64,000 nucleotides of DNA, from positions 3,662,911 through 3,726,910 of the forward strand of contig CP070651.1 in NCBI GenBank assembly GCA_020354625.1, written 5' to 3'. This document shows, piece by piece, positions 51,065-59,833 of this stretch. The position numbers and the translations under genes were made by a program. The notes below the pieces were generated by a model, which saw only the letters and a list, made by a program, of their open reading frames with translations, was not told the DNA's origin and made no database searches. Each line of letters begins with the position of its first letter. The stretch's first letter is position 1. The stretch is from Trueperaceae bacterium (GTDB taxonomy: Bacteria; Deinococcota; Deinococci; Deinococcales; Trueperaceae).

Positions 51065-51694
51065 TTACAATCCGAGAGCACGGAGCAGACCGAAGAGCAG
51101 GCCCCTGAAAAAGAGCATGATCGCACTCGTCACACCGATCGCGCTCAACACAAAAAAAACCAGGACAAATCCGAGAATACCGAACTTCGCGATCTCGCCG
51201 ATAACACGCCGCACCTCGGGATTGCCCCAGGCGAGCGCAGCACGGGCACCATCGAGTGGAAAGACGGGGAAGAGATTGATCACGGCGTGGAGGATCGCCA
51301 CGTCACCCGTGACCAAAAAAGCTGTCGCCACGTCGCGCTCCCCCGTATTGGAAACGAGTGCCGCTATCAGGTAGGTCACGAAGGCAACGACCAGGTAGGC
51401 GAGCGGGCCGCTATACCACACCAGCGCCTCTTGCCGACCTCTGCCGCGGTAGTTGCGGCTGTTGACGGTGATCGTCTTGGGCCAACCGAATCCTAGCAGA
51501 AAGAGGAAGAGCACCCCGAACGGCTCGAGGTGCTGCTGGGGATCGAAGTTCATGAAGCCGTTGAGCTTGGGGCTGTGGTCGCCGTAACGCGACGCTACCC
51601 AGGCCTGGACGATGTTATGAAAGATCAGCGCCATGATCATGACGATGGCGCTGATGATTAGGACGGTCGGATTGTCGAAGAACCTTAGAATCAT
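51065..51694 (-). CDS. Site-2-protease-family membrane protein without HExxH
   Basis: A 209-aa polytopic protein that matches the M50 (FtsP/Rv2625-like small S2P) family over its length. The second motif NLFPVFPLDGARA, which holds the third zinc ligand Asp, is near residue 145. The first motif, normally HExxH, reads FHNIVQAW near residue 26: the catalytic Glu is Asn and the second His is Gln. Zinc binding and peptide cleavage are therefore unlikely in the usual form. The rest of the fold, including the helix around GDHSPKLNG, is well kept. The start follows the tRNA nucleotidyltransferase stop closely, with GAGGAG 9 nt upstream. Confidence 0.82.
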   Translation of the reverse strand: MILRFFDNPTVLIISAIVMIMALIFHNIVQAWVASRYGDHSPKLNGFMNFDPQQHLEPFGVLFLFLLGFGWPKTITVNSRNYRGRGRQEALVWYSGPLAYLVVAFVTYLIAALVSNTGERDVATAFLVTGDVAILHAVINLFPVFPLDGARAALAWGNPEVRRVIGEIAKFGILGFVLVFFVLSAIGVTSAIMLFFRGLLFGLLRALGL

Positions 51695-51700
51695 CGAGTT

Positions 51701-54205
51701 TTACTCCTCGGAGTGGAGGAGCGCCGGCAGCTCCGCAATCAGGTTTCGCGCTAACTCGAGTTCCTCTTCGAAAGTGTGAACCCGCTGGGCTGCACGCGCC
51801 CTGGCGACCTCCTCGAGGACTTTGCCGACCTCGGGACCAGACGCCAGCCCCAAGTCTAACACGTCCTGACCGCGCAGTTTCCGTCGCCTCGGCACCTTCT
51901 CGAAAGCGGTGACGCGCGCTCTGAGCTCCGGGCCGAAGGCCTTCACCACCGCCCGCCCGGCCTCTCCGAGGCGCTCGAGATCTTCGTCCCTGACCAGCTC
52001 GCGCCGTTCGATGTCGAGCAGCCGGCCGCGGGCCTGGAGGTAGCGCTTGGGCCAACGAAATGCTTCGAAGTGCGCTCCCACTCGATCGTCCTCGAGCCGC
52101 AGCAGGAGTGCCAAGAGACAGCTCTCGCCCGGCAACGCGATCTGTTGAGCCAGTTCATCGAGGGTGAGCAGCAGTTGCCGGTCGACGCTGAGGTTAAACA
52201 TCGCTCCGAGCGCCCCGATCTCTTCGAGATAGAAGAGCGCGGGCCCGGGACGGGGTTCTTGGCAACAGAGCTCGAGCTCGCTCCGCAAACGCTCCCGGCT
52301 CACCTTGTCGAGTACCTCGGGGATCAGGGCAGCTTTGGCCCGCTGTAACGTGATGTCGTCAAAATGGAAACCGAGGCGCCCAGCCAGGCGTGCCCCGCGC
52401 AGGATGCGCGTGGGATCCTCGATGAACGACAGGGGGTGGAGTAGCTTGAGCTCCTTCGCCTCCATGTCGGCGAGGCCACCGTAGGGGTCGAGCAGGGTCG
52501 CCGGTTTGGGATGAAAGCGCAAGGCGAGTGCGTTGACCGTAAAATCTCTCCGGGAGAGGTCCTTTCGGAGCGTGCTCGGGGTGACGGTGGGTAGGGCGCC
52601 GGGGTGCCGGTAGTATTCCTCACGGGCTGTGGCGAGATCGATCACCAGGCCGCTCGGCAACACCAGTGTGCAGGTGCCGAACCCTTGATGACAGTTCAGT
52701 CGCCCCCCAAACGACGACTTTAGGATGCGTCCTAATCGTTGGGCGTTTCCAGCTTCCAGTACCAGATCGAGGTCTTGAAGGCCTGTGCCGAGCAAGGCGT
52801 CGCGGACCGTGCCGCCTACCAGGTAGATCGCCGTGTCGGGAGCTGCCTCGGCTGCTTTGGCCAGGACATCGAGAACCATGGTGGGGAGGCGCGACAACAC
52901 TCGATCGGAAGGGATCTGCGTCGCTTTTGTCTCGTGGCGGGCGGCGATGAGGTCGGTGCGTGTCACGATGCCAACCAGCTCATTACCCCGCATGATCGGG
53001 AGGCGACCCACGTTGTTTGTCATGACCAGTTCTTCTAATTCGGCGAGGGTAGAGCCCTCGTCGGCGGTGATTATGTCACGCGACATGAAGCCCACTACCG
53101 AGGAGCGTCCGAGGCCGTGACGGAGCGCTCGTTCGAGGTCGCGGCGCGAGAGGATGCCGACCAGCTGCTCCTCTTTGTCGATGACCGGGACTCCGTTGTG
53201 ACCGTAGTGAATCAATAGGCGCTGGGCTTCGGTAACGGTGGCGTCGTCGCGGATCGTTTTCACCGGATGACTCATCAACGTGGCGGCGGTCAATACCGGT
53301 ACCGCGTACCGCTCCATGGTTTCGAGCGCTGTCTCGAGCGCCGTATCCGGATCGACATCGGCCTTTGCGAACGCAGCGCCCGGGTGTCCACCGCCCCCGA
53401 ACGCTTCGGCAAAGGCGGCTGCCACGTCGAAGTTCTGATGGGCCCGGCCGAAAAGGAGCGTCTTTTCTCCCATGCGTACGACCAACAGCGCGGCATCGGC
53501 TGAGAACAGCGTGAGGAGTTGACTGCAGAGGCTGGACACCCCTGGTAGGTACTGCGGGTAGTGAAAGCTCGAGACCACCAGATGGTGACCGGCCAGCGTG
53601 ATCTCGCGGGCGTGTTCCAACATCGTCTCTTGAAAGGTGCGGTGTTCTGTGCGGTAGACCTCGCGGGTGAATTTTTGAACCAACTCCAGACTCGCTCCGC
53701 AACGCAGCAGATAGGCGGCTGCTTCGTAATCGTCGGGCTTGGTGAGCTCATAACTCAGATTCCCGGTGTCTTCGTGGATGCCCAAGAGCGCCAGACTTGC
53801 AAGTGAAGGGGAGACTTCGATCCCTCTCGTCCTGAGTTGGCGCGTGAGCAGGGTGGCGGTGGCACCGACCTGTTCTACCAGACCGCGTGCTGCCGGGATG
53901 GCGTTACCCGGCCTCGGGTGGTGGTCGTAAAGCGTGATCGGGACCTTACCGATCAGCTCGTCGAAGGGTTTGATCCGGGTACGGTCGGCGGTGTCGACCA
54001 CCACCAACTCGCTTATCTCGGCCAAGTCGATCTGATCGACCTCCAATAGCTCGAGCTGGTCTCGGTAGAGGTGGATGAACGTGCGCACCCCGTCGCCAAG
54101 ACCTCCTTGAACCGTGGCGAACGAACCTGGGAAGACGAGCTTGGCGAGCGCAAGGCTCGCCAGCGCATCGAAGTCGGGCTGTTCGTGGGTGATAATGAGC
54201 CGCAT
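51701..54205 (-). CDS. tRNA nucleotidyltransferase fused to DHH and CBS domains
   Basis: An 834-aa four-part protein. A DHH phosphoesterase domain (about 1-150) has HEQPDFDAL, DTADR and DHHPRPG; a DHHA1 domain (to about 310) has the GGGGHPGAA. Two CBS repeats span about 315-425. The C-terminal class II tRNA nucleotidyltransferase (about 455-830) has GGTVRDALLG, the DLDLV metal Asp pair and RDFTVNALA. In Aquifex and Deinococcus relatives, such enzymes share CCA synthesis between a CC-adding and an A-adding protein, so this could be either one. The DHH part suggests an added nuclease or nucleotide phosphodiesterase role. TACACT is 8 nt before the ATG. Confidence 0.93.
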   Translation of the reverse strand: MRLIITHEQPDFDALASLALAKLVFPGSFATVQGGLGDGVRTFIHLYRDQLELLEVDQIDLAEISELVVVDTADRTRIKPFDELIGKVPITLYDHHPRPGNAIPAARGLVEQVGATATLLTRQLRTRGIEVSPSLASLALLGIHEDTGNLSYELTKPDDYEAAAYLLRCGASLELVQKFTREVYRTEHRTFQETMLEHAREITLAGHHLVVSSFHYPQYLPGVSSLCSQLLTLFSADAALLVVRMGEKTLLFGRAHQNFDVAAAFAEAFGGGGHPGAAFAKADVDPDTALETALETMERYAVPVLTAATLMSHPVKTIRDDATVTEAQRLLIHYGHNGVPVIDKEEQLVGILSRRDLERALRHGLGRSSVVGFMSRDIITADEGSTLAELEELVMTNNVGRLPIMRGNELVGIVTRTDLIAARHETKATQIPSDRVLSRLPTMVLDVLAKAAEAAPDTAIYLVGGTVRDALLGTGLQDLDLVLEAGNAQRLGRILKSSFGGRLNCHQGFGTCTLVLPSGLVIDLATAREEYYRHPGALPTVTPSTLRKDLSRRDFTVNALALRFHPKPATLLDPYGGLADMEAKELKLLHPLSFIEDPTRILRGARLAGRLGFHFDDITLQRAKAALIPEVLDKVSRERLRSELELCCQEPRPGPALFYLEEIGALGAMFNLSVDRQLLLTLDELAQQIALPGESCLLALLLRLEDDRVGAHFEAFRWPKRYLQARGRLLDIERRELVRDEDLERLGEAGRAVVKAFGPELRARVTAFEKVPRRRKLRGQDVLDLGLASGPEVGKVLEEVARARAAQRVHTFEEELELARNLIAELPALLHSEE

Positions 54206-54213
54206 CCAACGGT

Positions 54214-54219
54214 AGTGTA
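54214..54219 (-). promoter_or_regulatory. Leaderless -10 element TACACT
   Basis: TACACT on the minus strand ends 8 nt before the ATG at 54205. The divergent trmL promoter lies 25 nt away. Confidence 0.6.
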
Positions 54220-54243
54220 GCGACTTTTGGGCAGAGAGGGTGT

Positions 54244-54249
54244 CACACT
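54244..54249 (+). promoter_or_regulatory. Leaderless -10-like element CACACT for trmL
   Basis: CACACT ends 6 nt before the GTG at 54256. It differs from TANNNT at the first base. Confidence 0.4.
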
Positions 54250-54255
54250 GGATGG

Positions 54256-54723
54256 GTGATTCATGTCGCGCTGTTCGAACCCGAGATCGCTGGAAACACC
54301 GGTAATATCGCTCGTACCTGTATGGCTGCCGGTGCTCGCTTGCACCTCATTCGACCGCTCGGTTTCCGGCTCGACGAGCCTGCGCTCCGCCGCGCAGGCA
54401 TGGATTATTGGCGGGAGCTCGATCTTTCCGTTCACCCGAGCTATGCATCGTTTGTAGAAACCTTCCGCATCGCATACCGGCACGGCCGGGTCTTTGCCTT
54501 TACCACCAAAGCAGACTGCCACTATTCCCAGGTGACGTATCGTGAGGGAGACGTGTTGCTATTCGGACCCGAGTCGAGAGGGCTTCCGGGCGAGGTTCGG
54601 TGCGACGCCTGTTCGGTGCGGCTGCCGATGGTGGCCGAGGCGAGATCGCTGAACCTGGCGGCGAGCGTGGCGGTCGGTCTGTACGAGGCCTGGCGTCAGA
54701 CCGGATTTGCTGGGGGAGAGTAG
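54256..54723 (+). CDS. trmL: tRNA (cytidine(34)-2'-O)-methyltransferase
   Basis: A 155-aa SPOUT methyltransferase. The N-terminal EPEIAGNTGNIARTC, the middle LLFGPESRGLP and the final MVAEARSLNLAASVAVGLYE form the knotted SAM site. It methylates the ribose at wobble position 34 of tRNA-Leu. The GTG start matches the family N-terminus (MIHVALFEPEI). It is divergent from the tRNA nucleotidyltransferase gene, itself a tRNA enzyme. Confidence 0.94.
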   Translation: MIHVALFEPEIAGNTGNIARTCMAAGARLHLIRPLGFRLDEPALRRAGMDYWRELDLSVHPSYASFVETFRIAYRHGRVFAFTTKADCHYSQVTYREGDVLLFGPESRGLPGEVRCDACSVRLPMVAEARSLNLAASVAVGLYEAWRQTGFAGGE

Positions 54724-54770
54724 TGAAAAGCGACCAGGACCGGCCTTGAGGAATCGTGCCTTATTTTACG

Positions 54771-55823
54771 TTACGGCTGTCGGAGCTCCGTGTTTTGATC
54801 GAGGCGGCCGATGAAGGCGACAAGCAAGGCGATGACATGTTCGAGATCTTCCGGATCGATCAGTTCGTTGGGAGAATGCATGTAGCGGTTCGGGATCGAG
54901 ACCACGGCCGTGGGAACGCCGGATCTGCTCTTGGCGATGTCGTCTGCATCGGTGCTGGTGTAGCGTGGTGCGAGCCCGATCGTGTACCCGATCCCCTGTT
55001 GCTCGGCCGTCTCTCGTAGAAGCGCGAGCACGCCCCGGTGGATGTAAGACCCAACCGAGAGTTCGGGTCCGGACCCGAACGGTGTCTCTCCTTGCTGGCG
55101 CTTGTCGATTCCGGGGATGTCGGTGGCGTGGGTGACGTCCACGGCGATCGCCACGTCGGGTGCAAGGGCGTGAGTAGCGATGGCGGCACCGACACCATGG
55201 ATCTCCTCTTGGACGGTCGCTACCGCGATGACTTCAGCGGTTTGTCCTTGGGCGCGACGAGCGGCTTCGAGGACGATGTAGGCACCGATCCTGTTATCGA
55301 TCGCTTTGGAGGCGAAGCGCCCGTTCAAAAGCTCGACAAAGGGTTGCTCGATGACTGCGAAGTCGCCGGGACGGACGTGTGAACGGGCTTCGTCGCCATC
55401 TTTGGCCCCTACATCGATCCACATATCGTCGATACGACTGATCTTTTTACGGTCGTCAGGTGTCATGAGGTGGATCGGTTTTTTTCCGATGACGCCCGGA
55501 AGCTCACCCGCGTACCCCACTACGCGTACCCGTTGCCCAACCAGTTGTTCAGGATCCCAGCCGCCGATTCCTTTGAAGTAGATCAGTCCTTCGTTGTCGA
55601 CGTAGGTGATCAGCAAGCCGATCTCATCGATGTGCCCTGCCAACATGACCCGGGGCCGCCCTCCTCGGTTGAAGTGGGCGAGGACGTTGCCGTAGCTGTC
55701 GGTGCTGACATCGGCGCCGTAGCCTATCGCCTGCTCACGCCATACCGTGGCCGGCTTCGACTCGAAGGAACTCGGCCCTGGGGCTTCAAGCAGATTCTTG
55801 AGAAATTCGCTTTCAATCGCCAT
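54771..55823 (-). CDS. M42 family aminopeptidase
   Basis: A 350-aa M42 metallopeptidase. Metal ligands appear in AGHIDEIG, KAIDNRIGAY, VQEEIHGVGA (catalytic Glu pair), DVTHATD and the late SPNELID. M42 enzymes are cytoplasmic, dodecameric aminopeptidases that clear short peptides. The frame runs to 55919, but TATGCT lies 7 nt before the ATG at 55823 and the family N-terminus (ESEFLKNLLEAPGPSSFE) starts there. It converges on trmL. Confidence 0.93.
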   Translation of the reverse strand: MAIESEFLKNLLEAPGPSSFESKPATVWREQAIGYGADVSTDSYGNVLAHFNRGGRPRVMLAGHIDEIGLLITYVDNEGLIYFKGIGGWDPEQLVGQRVRVVGYAGELPGVIGKKPIHLMTPDDRKKISRIDDMWIDVGAKDGDEARSHVRPGDFAVIEQPFVELLNGRFASKAIDNRIGAYIVLEAARRAQGQTAEVIAVATVQEEIHGVGAAIATHALAPDVAIAVDVTHATDIPGIDKRQQGETPFGSGPELSVGSYIHRGVLALLRETAEQQGIGYTIGLAPRYTSTDADDIAKSRSGVPTAVVSIPNRYMHSPNELIDPEDLEHVIALLVAFIGRLDQNTELRQP

Positions 55824-55830
55824 ATTTCGG

Positions 55831-55836
55831 AGCATA
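55831..55836 (-). promoter_or_regulatory. Leaderless -10 element TATGCT for the M42 peptidase gene
   Basis: TATGCT on the minus strand ends 7 nt before the ATG at 55823. Confidence 0.6.
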
Positions 55837-55933
55837 CCTCGCCACCTGCGCAATGAAATGCCCCGAGGGCCACACATGCTAACCGGACTCCGGTATTCGG
55901 CCATGAGCCGGGTACCCATTTACGAGCCTATCT

Positions 55934-56938
55934 TTAGGTAGGCGCTCCCACTTCGACCGGTTTCGACTGCAGCTTGCGAACGATAGCAGAAATAGCTTTT
56001 TGTACGTGGTCCAGACCGTTTTCAATAAAGATATCGCTGGTCTTGGTACCGGAACCTGCCGAGCCGATCACGTAGAGCCCGTCAACGTCAGTCTCGAAGG
56101 TATCTGGATTCAACACCGCCGCCTGGGTCTTGGGCTCGAGTTTTACGCCCGCGCCCTTCAAAAGTTCGGGCGAAGCGAAATAGCCGGTTAGTAAGAACGT
56201 CTGCTCGGTGGGGATCTCGAACACCGCGCCCTCTTTCTCAACGATGACGGCACCTCGAGTGATTTCGCGCGCCACCGTGTTGAAGTGGGCCTTGATCGAT
56301 CCCTCCTTGACACGGTTTTCCAAGTTGGGCCGGATCCAATACTTCAAACTGTGCCGAAAGCCTTCTCCGCGGTGTACGATCGTGACTTCGGCACCCCCGC
56401 GGTAGAGATCGAGGGCGGCGTCGGCGGCGCTGCTCCCTGCACCTATGATGGTGACTTTGCGTCCGTAGAAAGCGTGGGCCTCGGTGTAGTAATGGCTTAC
56501 GTGTGCTTGCTCTTCTCCTGGAATGCCGAGCTGCTTGGGGTTGTCGAAATACCCAGTCGCCATCGCCACCATCTTGCTGTTCAAAGCCCGATGCTCGCCA
56601 CTTCGGTCGCGTGTTTCGAGACGAAAGCCGTCAGCCTGCTTGGCGATGCCGGTGACTTGCGTGTAGAGCTTGATGTCGAGCGCTTCATTGTGCACGACTT
56701 TTCGATAGTACTCGAGCGCCTCTTTACGCGTCGGCTTGTCGGTTGCGGTTACAAACGGGTGACCACCGATCTCGAGCCTTTCGGAGGTCGTGAAAAACGT
56801 CATGTAGGTCGGATAGTGGTAGATTGCGTTCGCGATACAACCCTTTTCCAAGACGACATAACGCAACGATGCCCGCTTGGCTTGGATGGCGGCTTCGAGG
56901 CCGATGGGACCTGCCCCGATGATTGCTAGATCGACCAT
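55934..56938 (-). CDS. ypdA: YpdA-type FAD-dependent bacillithiol disulfide reductase
   Basis: A 334-aa pyridine-nucleotide disulfide reductase-like protein. It has an N-terminal FAD loop IIGAGPIGLEAA and a central NADPH loop IIGAGSSAADAA. A single Cys (EKGCIANAI) sits in the position used by YpdA (Cys14-type), with no CxxC redox pair, which separates it from thioredoxin reductase. YpdA reduces bacillithiol disulfide; bacillithiol is the main low-mass thiol in Bacillota and Deinococcota. bsh genes are not in this window. TAGGCT lies 7 nt before the ATG at 56938. Confidence 0.9.
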   Translation of the reverse strand: MVDLAIIGAGPIGLEAAIQAKRASLRYVVLEKGCIANAIYHYPTYMTFFTTSERLEIGGHPFVTATDKPTRKEALEYYRKVVHNEALDIKLYTQVTGIAKQADGFRLETRDRSGEHRALNSKMVAMATGYFDNPKQLGIPGEEQAHVSHYYTEAHAFYGRKVTIIGAGSSAADAALDLYRGGAEVTIVHRGEGFRHSLKYWIRPNLENRVKEGSIKAHFNTVAREITRGAVIVEKEGAVFEIPTEQTFLLTGYFASPELLKGAGVKLEPKTQAAVLNPDTFETDVDGLYVIGSAGSGTKTSDIFIENGLDHVQKAISAIVRKLQSKPVEVGAPT

Positions 56939-56945
56939 ATCTTCA

Positions 56946-56951
56946 AGCCTA
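56946..56951 (-). promoter_or_regulatory. Leaderless -10 element TAGGCT for ypdA
   Basis: TAGGCT on the minus strand ends 7 nt before the ATG at 56938. Confidence 0.6.
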
Positions 56952-57025
56952 GCAGAGAGCATCGGTGATTTTTGTGTTGGGGACACCCTCCAGGTGGGTT
57001 TGGGAAGGCATTGCATCAAAACCTG

Positions 57026-57130
57026 GTGGTGATGAGTCATGAGAGATGAGCGATGGGAGTCGCGAAGGCCTTGGTTGAGCCAAACCGTTCGGCTATCTAC
57101 TACTCATCACTCATTCCTGTTCACTCACGA
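57026..57130 (+). repeat. Intergenic repeat, copy 5 (short, diverged)
   Basis: Left units GGTGATGAGTCATGAG and right units TACTCATCACTCATTCC, with TTGAGCC and TTCGGCT inside. It is about 105 bp, shorter than the others. It lies between the ypdA and nth genes. Confidence 0.6.
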
Positions 57131-57184
57131 CCCTTGGGGTTAGGGTTGTCGTGCCCAACACCTGCCCAACACGATGTCTTCTCC

Positions 57185-57832
57185 TTACGCCAGGCTGTTC
57201 GGACAGAGAGTGCTTAGCCGACACGTGCTGCACTGTGGTGTTCGGGCGTTACACACCCTTCTGCCGTGGAGGATCAGCGCGTGATGCACAAAGATCCACC
57301 TGTCGCGGGGGAAAAGCTGTTCGAGATCTCGTTCGATCTTATCGGGGTTTGTTTCCCGGCTGAAGCCGAGCCTTCCCGCGAGGCGCGCCACGTGGGTATC
57401 GACGGCGATGGCGGGCCGGCCAAATGCATTGGCCAAGACCACGTTGGCCGTCTTCCGGCCTACCCCAGGCAGTTTGAGCAGTTCCTCGAATTCGGTTGGG
57501 ACGATCCCGTTGTGCTTTTCAGCGAGGACCGCTGCAGCAGCGACGATGTTCTTCGCCTTGGTCCTGAAAAGCCCGATTTTTTGAATGGTGGGCATGACCT
57601 CTTCCGGGGTTGCTCGCCCCAACGTAGCGGCGTCCGGGAAGGCTTCGAAGAGGGCGGGAGTCGCCCGGTTGACGCTCACGTCGGTGGCTTGGGCGGATAA
57701 GATGGTGGCGATAAGCAGTTGGAACGGGTTGTTATGTCTGAGTTCAGTTGCGGCGTCGGGGTAGAGTTCGTGCAAGATCTCGAGAACCGACCCTGCCCGT
57801 TCGGTTTTGCGCAGCTTCGACTCCCGAGGCAT
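57185..57832 (-). CDS. nth: Endonuclease III
   Basis: A 215-aa HhH-GPD DNA glycosylase/AP lyase. The helix-hairpin-helix LPGVGRKTANVV includes the catalytic Lys, and the Asp is in AVDTHVARL. The C-terminal Cys pattern C-x6-C-x2-C-x5-C holds the 4Fe-4S cluster. It removes oxidised pyrimidines from DNA. Here it complements the family 5 uracil-DNA glycosylase encoded near the left end. The frame extends to 57976, but TACAAT is 5 nt before the ATG at 57832, which matches the family start. Confidence 0.95.
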   Translation of the reverse strand: MPRESKLRKTERAGSVLEILHELYPDAATELRHNNPFQLLIATILSAQATDVSVNRATPALFEAFPDAATLGRATPEEVMPTIQKIGLFRTKAKNIVAAAAVLAEKHNGIVPTEFEELLKLPGVGRKTANVVLANAFGRPAIAVDTHVARLAGRLGFSRETNPDKIERDLEQLFPRDRWIFVHHALILHGRRVCNARTPQCSTCRLSTLCPNSLA

Positions 57833-57837
57833 AGCGT

Positions 57838-57843
57838 ATTGTA
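57838..57843 (-). promoter_or_regulatory. Leaderless -10 element TACAAT for nth
   Basis: TACAAT on the minus strand ends 5 nt before the ATG at 57832. Confidence 0.55.
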
Positions 57844-57905
57844 AAACAGCTTGGTTGTGTGCCGCTGTAGCTGTCTGTATTGAGTACACTTTCGGCGGAG
57901 GCAGG

Positions 57906-57911
57906 TAAACT
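57906..57911 (+). promoter_or_regulatory. Leaderless -10 element TAAACT
   Basis: TAAACT ends 6 nt before the GTG at 57918. Confidence 0.55.
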
Positions 57912-57917
57912 GGCGCT

Positions 57918-58532
57918 GTGAACCCGGAGAGACCGACGAGTGGAGAGTTGAGAGAACGTGTATGGGCGTCTCTCATGAAGGCTCACGCTGCCTCCTATCC
58001 CCTCCCGGTACACGGCCACCACCCGAACTTTCGTGGTGCGTCGCAGGCTGCCAACCTCTTGATCGATGCCCTCCTTCAGAACGGCTCTGTAAGGGTCGGC
58101 GACACGATTCTCAGTTACCCCGACTACGTGCTAAAACCACTTCGTAAGCGGCTTTTAGAAGAAGGAGTCGACGTGATCGTTCCTGCGAAGTACGGTCGTG
58201 GGTACCGGTTGTTGGAGAGCGCCGTGGTTGCTCCCGCAAAGGGCTCGAGCATCGCCGGTGCCGAACGCCACGGCACCATGATTCACAAGCTGCCGACACT
58301 CCGTATGACTTTCATCGCCTGTGTTGTTCTTTCCAAGAATGGACACTGGCTCTCAAAGGGGTATGGCTACCGCTTGCCTGAGGAGTTGAAGGGACTTCCG
58401 AGCGCTACGATCGTGCATCCGCTGCAGTTCGTCTCAGACCCGTTCAATCCCGATGGGATCGTGTTTTCTTATGCCACGACCAGTGAAGTGAGTAATCCAT
58501 CACCGGCGTTACAGAAATGCGCGCTACACTGA
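57918..58532 (+). CDS. 5-formyltetrahydrofolate cyclo-ligase-like protein
   Basis: A 204-aa protein resembling the MTHFS-domain branch (MTHFSD-like) rather than classic YgfA. Marks are HGHHPNFRGASQAANLL near the N-terminus, VIVPAKYGRGYRL, and the substrate/ATP segment LSKGYGYRLPEE near residue 150 in place of GxGxGYYD. The classic enzyme converts 5-formyl-THF to 5,10-methenyl-THF with ATP. Whether this branch does so is not settled. It is divergent from nth. Confidence 0.75.
   Translation: MNPERPTSGELRERVWASLMKAHAASYPLPVHGHHPNFRGASQAANLLIDALLQNGSVRVGDTILSYPDYVLKPLRKRLLEEGVDVIVPAKYGRGYRLLESAVVAPAKGSSIAGAERHGTMIHKLPTLRMTFIACVVLSKNGHWLSKGYGYRLPEELKGLPSATIVHPLQFVSDPFNPDGIVFSYATTSEVSNPSPALQKCALH
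58523..58528 (+). promoter_or_regulatory. Candidate -10 element TACACT for pilC
   Basis: TACACT lies 48 nt before the pilC ATG, overlapping the end of the preceding gene. A leader with its own ribosome site would follow. Confidence 0.4.
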
Positions 58533-58576
58533 TTTAGATAGATTGTTTTGGACCAGCTTACCTGTAAGGAGTTAGA

Positions 58577-59806
58577 ATGCCTGTTTTTGAGTACAAGGCC
58601 CGAGACAGGGGTGGTAAGATCATCACTGCGACGATGGAGGCTGCTTCGCAAAGAGATGTAGCAGCTTCTCTGCGCGAAAAGGGCTACTACGTCGCCGAGA
58701 TCAAGACTCCTAAGTCCGGGTTGCAGGCTGATATCAAGTTACCGAAGTGGTTAGCGGGTGGCGGGGGGCCCACGGTTCGTGACGTCACCGTGTTTAGCCG
58801 GCAGTTTGCCACCGTAATCAATGCCGGTCTGCCCGTCGTCCAGTCGCTCTCCATCCTCCAAAAGCAGTCGGCCAAGCAAGGCATGAAAGACATCCTCAAG
58901 AAAGTCAGAGAGGATGTCGAGACCGGTTTGCCATTGTCCGATTCCATTGCCAAGTTTCCCCGCACGTTTAGTAACCTCTTCATCCACCTCGTCCGTGCCG
59001 GTGAGGTCTCTGGTAACCTCGACGGCATTCTCAACCGGGTGGCCGCCTATCTCGAGAAGCAGGCAGAACTCCGCGGTAAGATCAAAACCGCCCTTACCTA
59101 CCCCACGGTCGTGTTGGTGATTGCGCTCGGGGTGACCTATTTCCTGCTGACCGGGATCGTTCCTCAGTTTGCCGGCATCCTCGGACAGCTCGGGGCCGAC
59201 TTGCCAGTACTTACAAAGGTCCTCATCGCCATCAGCGACTTTCTCCGCTTTCAGTGGTACATCATACTTATAACCATCGTTGCGGGGGTTATTGGCTTAC
59301 GGTTCTATTACAAGACCGATAACGGTCGTCACGTCATCGATCGGTTGCTCCTCAAGCTGCCCATTTTGGGAACGCTGGTGCAGAAGACGGCGATCGCCAG
59401 CTTCTCCAACACCTTCGGACTGCTGCTTCGTAGCGGTGTCAACATCATCGAGTCGATCGATATCACCAAAGGTACCTCTGGCAATGTCATTGTCGAGGAT
59501 GTACTTGAGGAAACGAAGGAAGCGGTCCAACGGGGTGAGCCGATCAGCGCCACGCTGTTGAAGCATCCAGGGGTCTTTCCACCCTTGGTTAGTTCGATGG
59601 TTGCGATCGGTGAAGAGACCGGTGCGGTCGATAGCATGTTGGAAAAGATCGCCAGCTTCTACGAGCGCGAAGTGGATGAGGCCGTCGATGGTCTTACCGC
59701 TGCCCTCGAGCCCGCATTGATCGTATTCCTCGGCGTCATTGTGGGTTTTATCGTCGCCGGGATGTTCCTGCCGATGTTCGCTATCATCGGTCAGCTCAGC
59801 ACCTAG
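58577..59806 (+). CDS. pilC: Type IV pilus / type II secretion inner-membrane platform protein
   Basis: A 409-aa GspF/PilC protein. It has an N-terminal PVFEYKARDRGGK segment and two repeated T2SSF domains (about 75-195 and 275-400). Three membrane helices lie near 170-190, 225-245 and 375-400. Typical pieces are FSRQFATVINAGLPV and FSNTFGLLLRSGVNI at the start of the two repeats. It anchors the pilus assembly ATPases to the inner membrane; Deinococcota use this machine for DNA uptake and twitching. pilB, pilT and pilins are not adjacent. AAGGAG lies 6 nt before the ATG. Confidence 0.93.
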   Translation: MPVFEYKARDRGGKIITATMEAASQRDVAASLREKGYYVAEIKTPKSGLQADIKLPKWLAGGGGPTVRDVTVFSRQFATVINAGLPVVQSLSILQKQSAKQGMKDILKKVREDVETGLPLSDSIAKFPRTFSNLFIHLVRAGEVSGNLDGILNRVAAYLEKQAELRGKIKTALTYPTVVLVIALGVTYFLLTGIVPQFAGILGQLGADLPVLTKVLIAISDFLRFQWYIILITIVAGVIGLRFYYKTDNGRHVIDRLLLKLPILGTLVQKTAIASFSNTFGLLLRSGVNIIESIDITKGTSGNVIVEDVLEETKEAVQRGEPISATLLKHPGVFPPLVSSMVAIGEETGAVDSMLEKIASFYEREVDEAVDGLTAALEPALIVFLGVIVGFIVAGMFLPMFAIIGQLST

Positions 59807-59833
59807 ATTCCTGCCGTATAAAAGGCGTTTCGT

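Noticed and set aside
49948-51108. Open frame of 386 codons on the plus strand opposite the binding-protein gene
   Set aside because: Low-complexity antisense translation rich in Gly, Asp and Val; no start signal.
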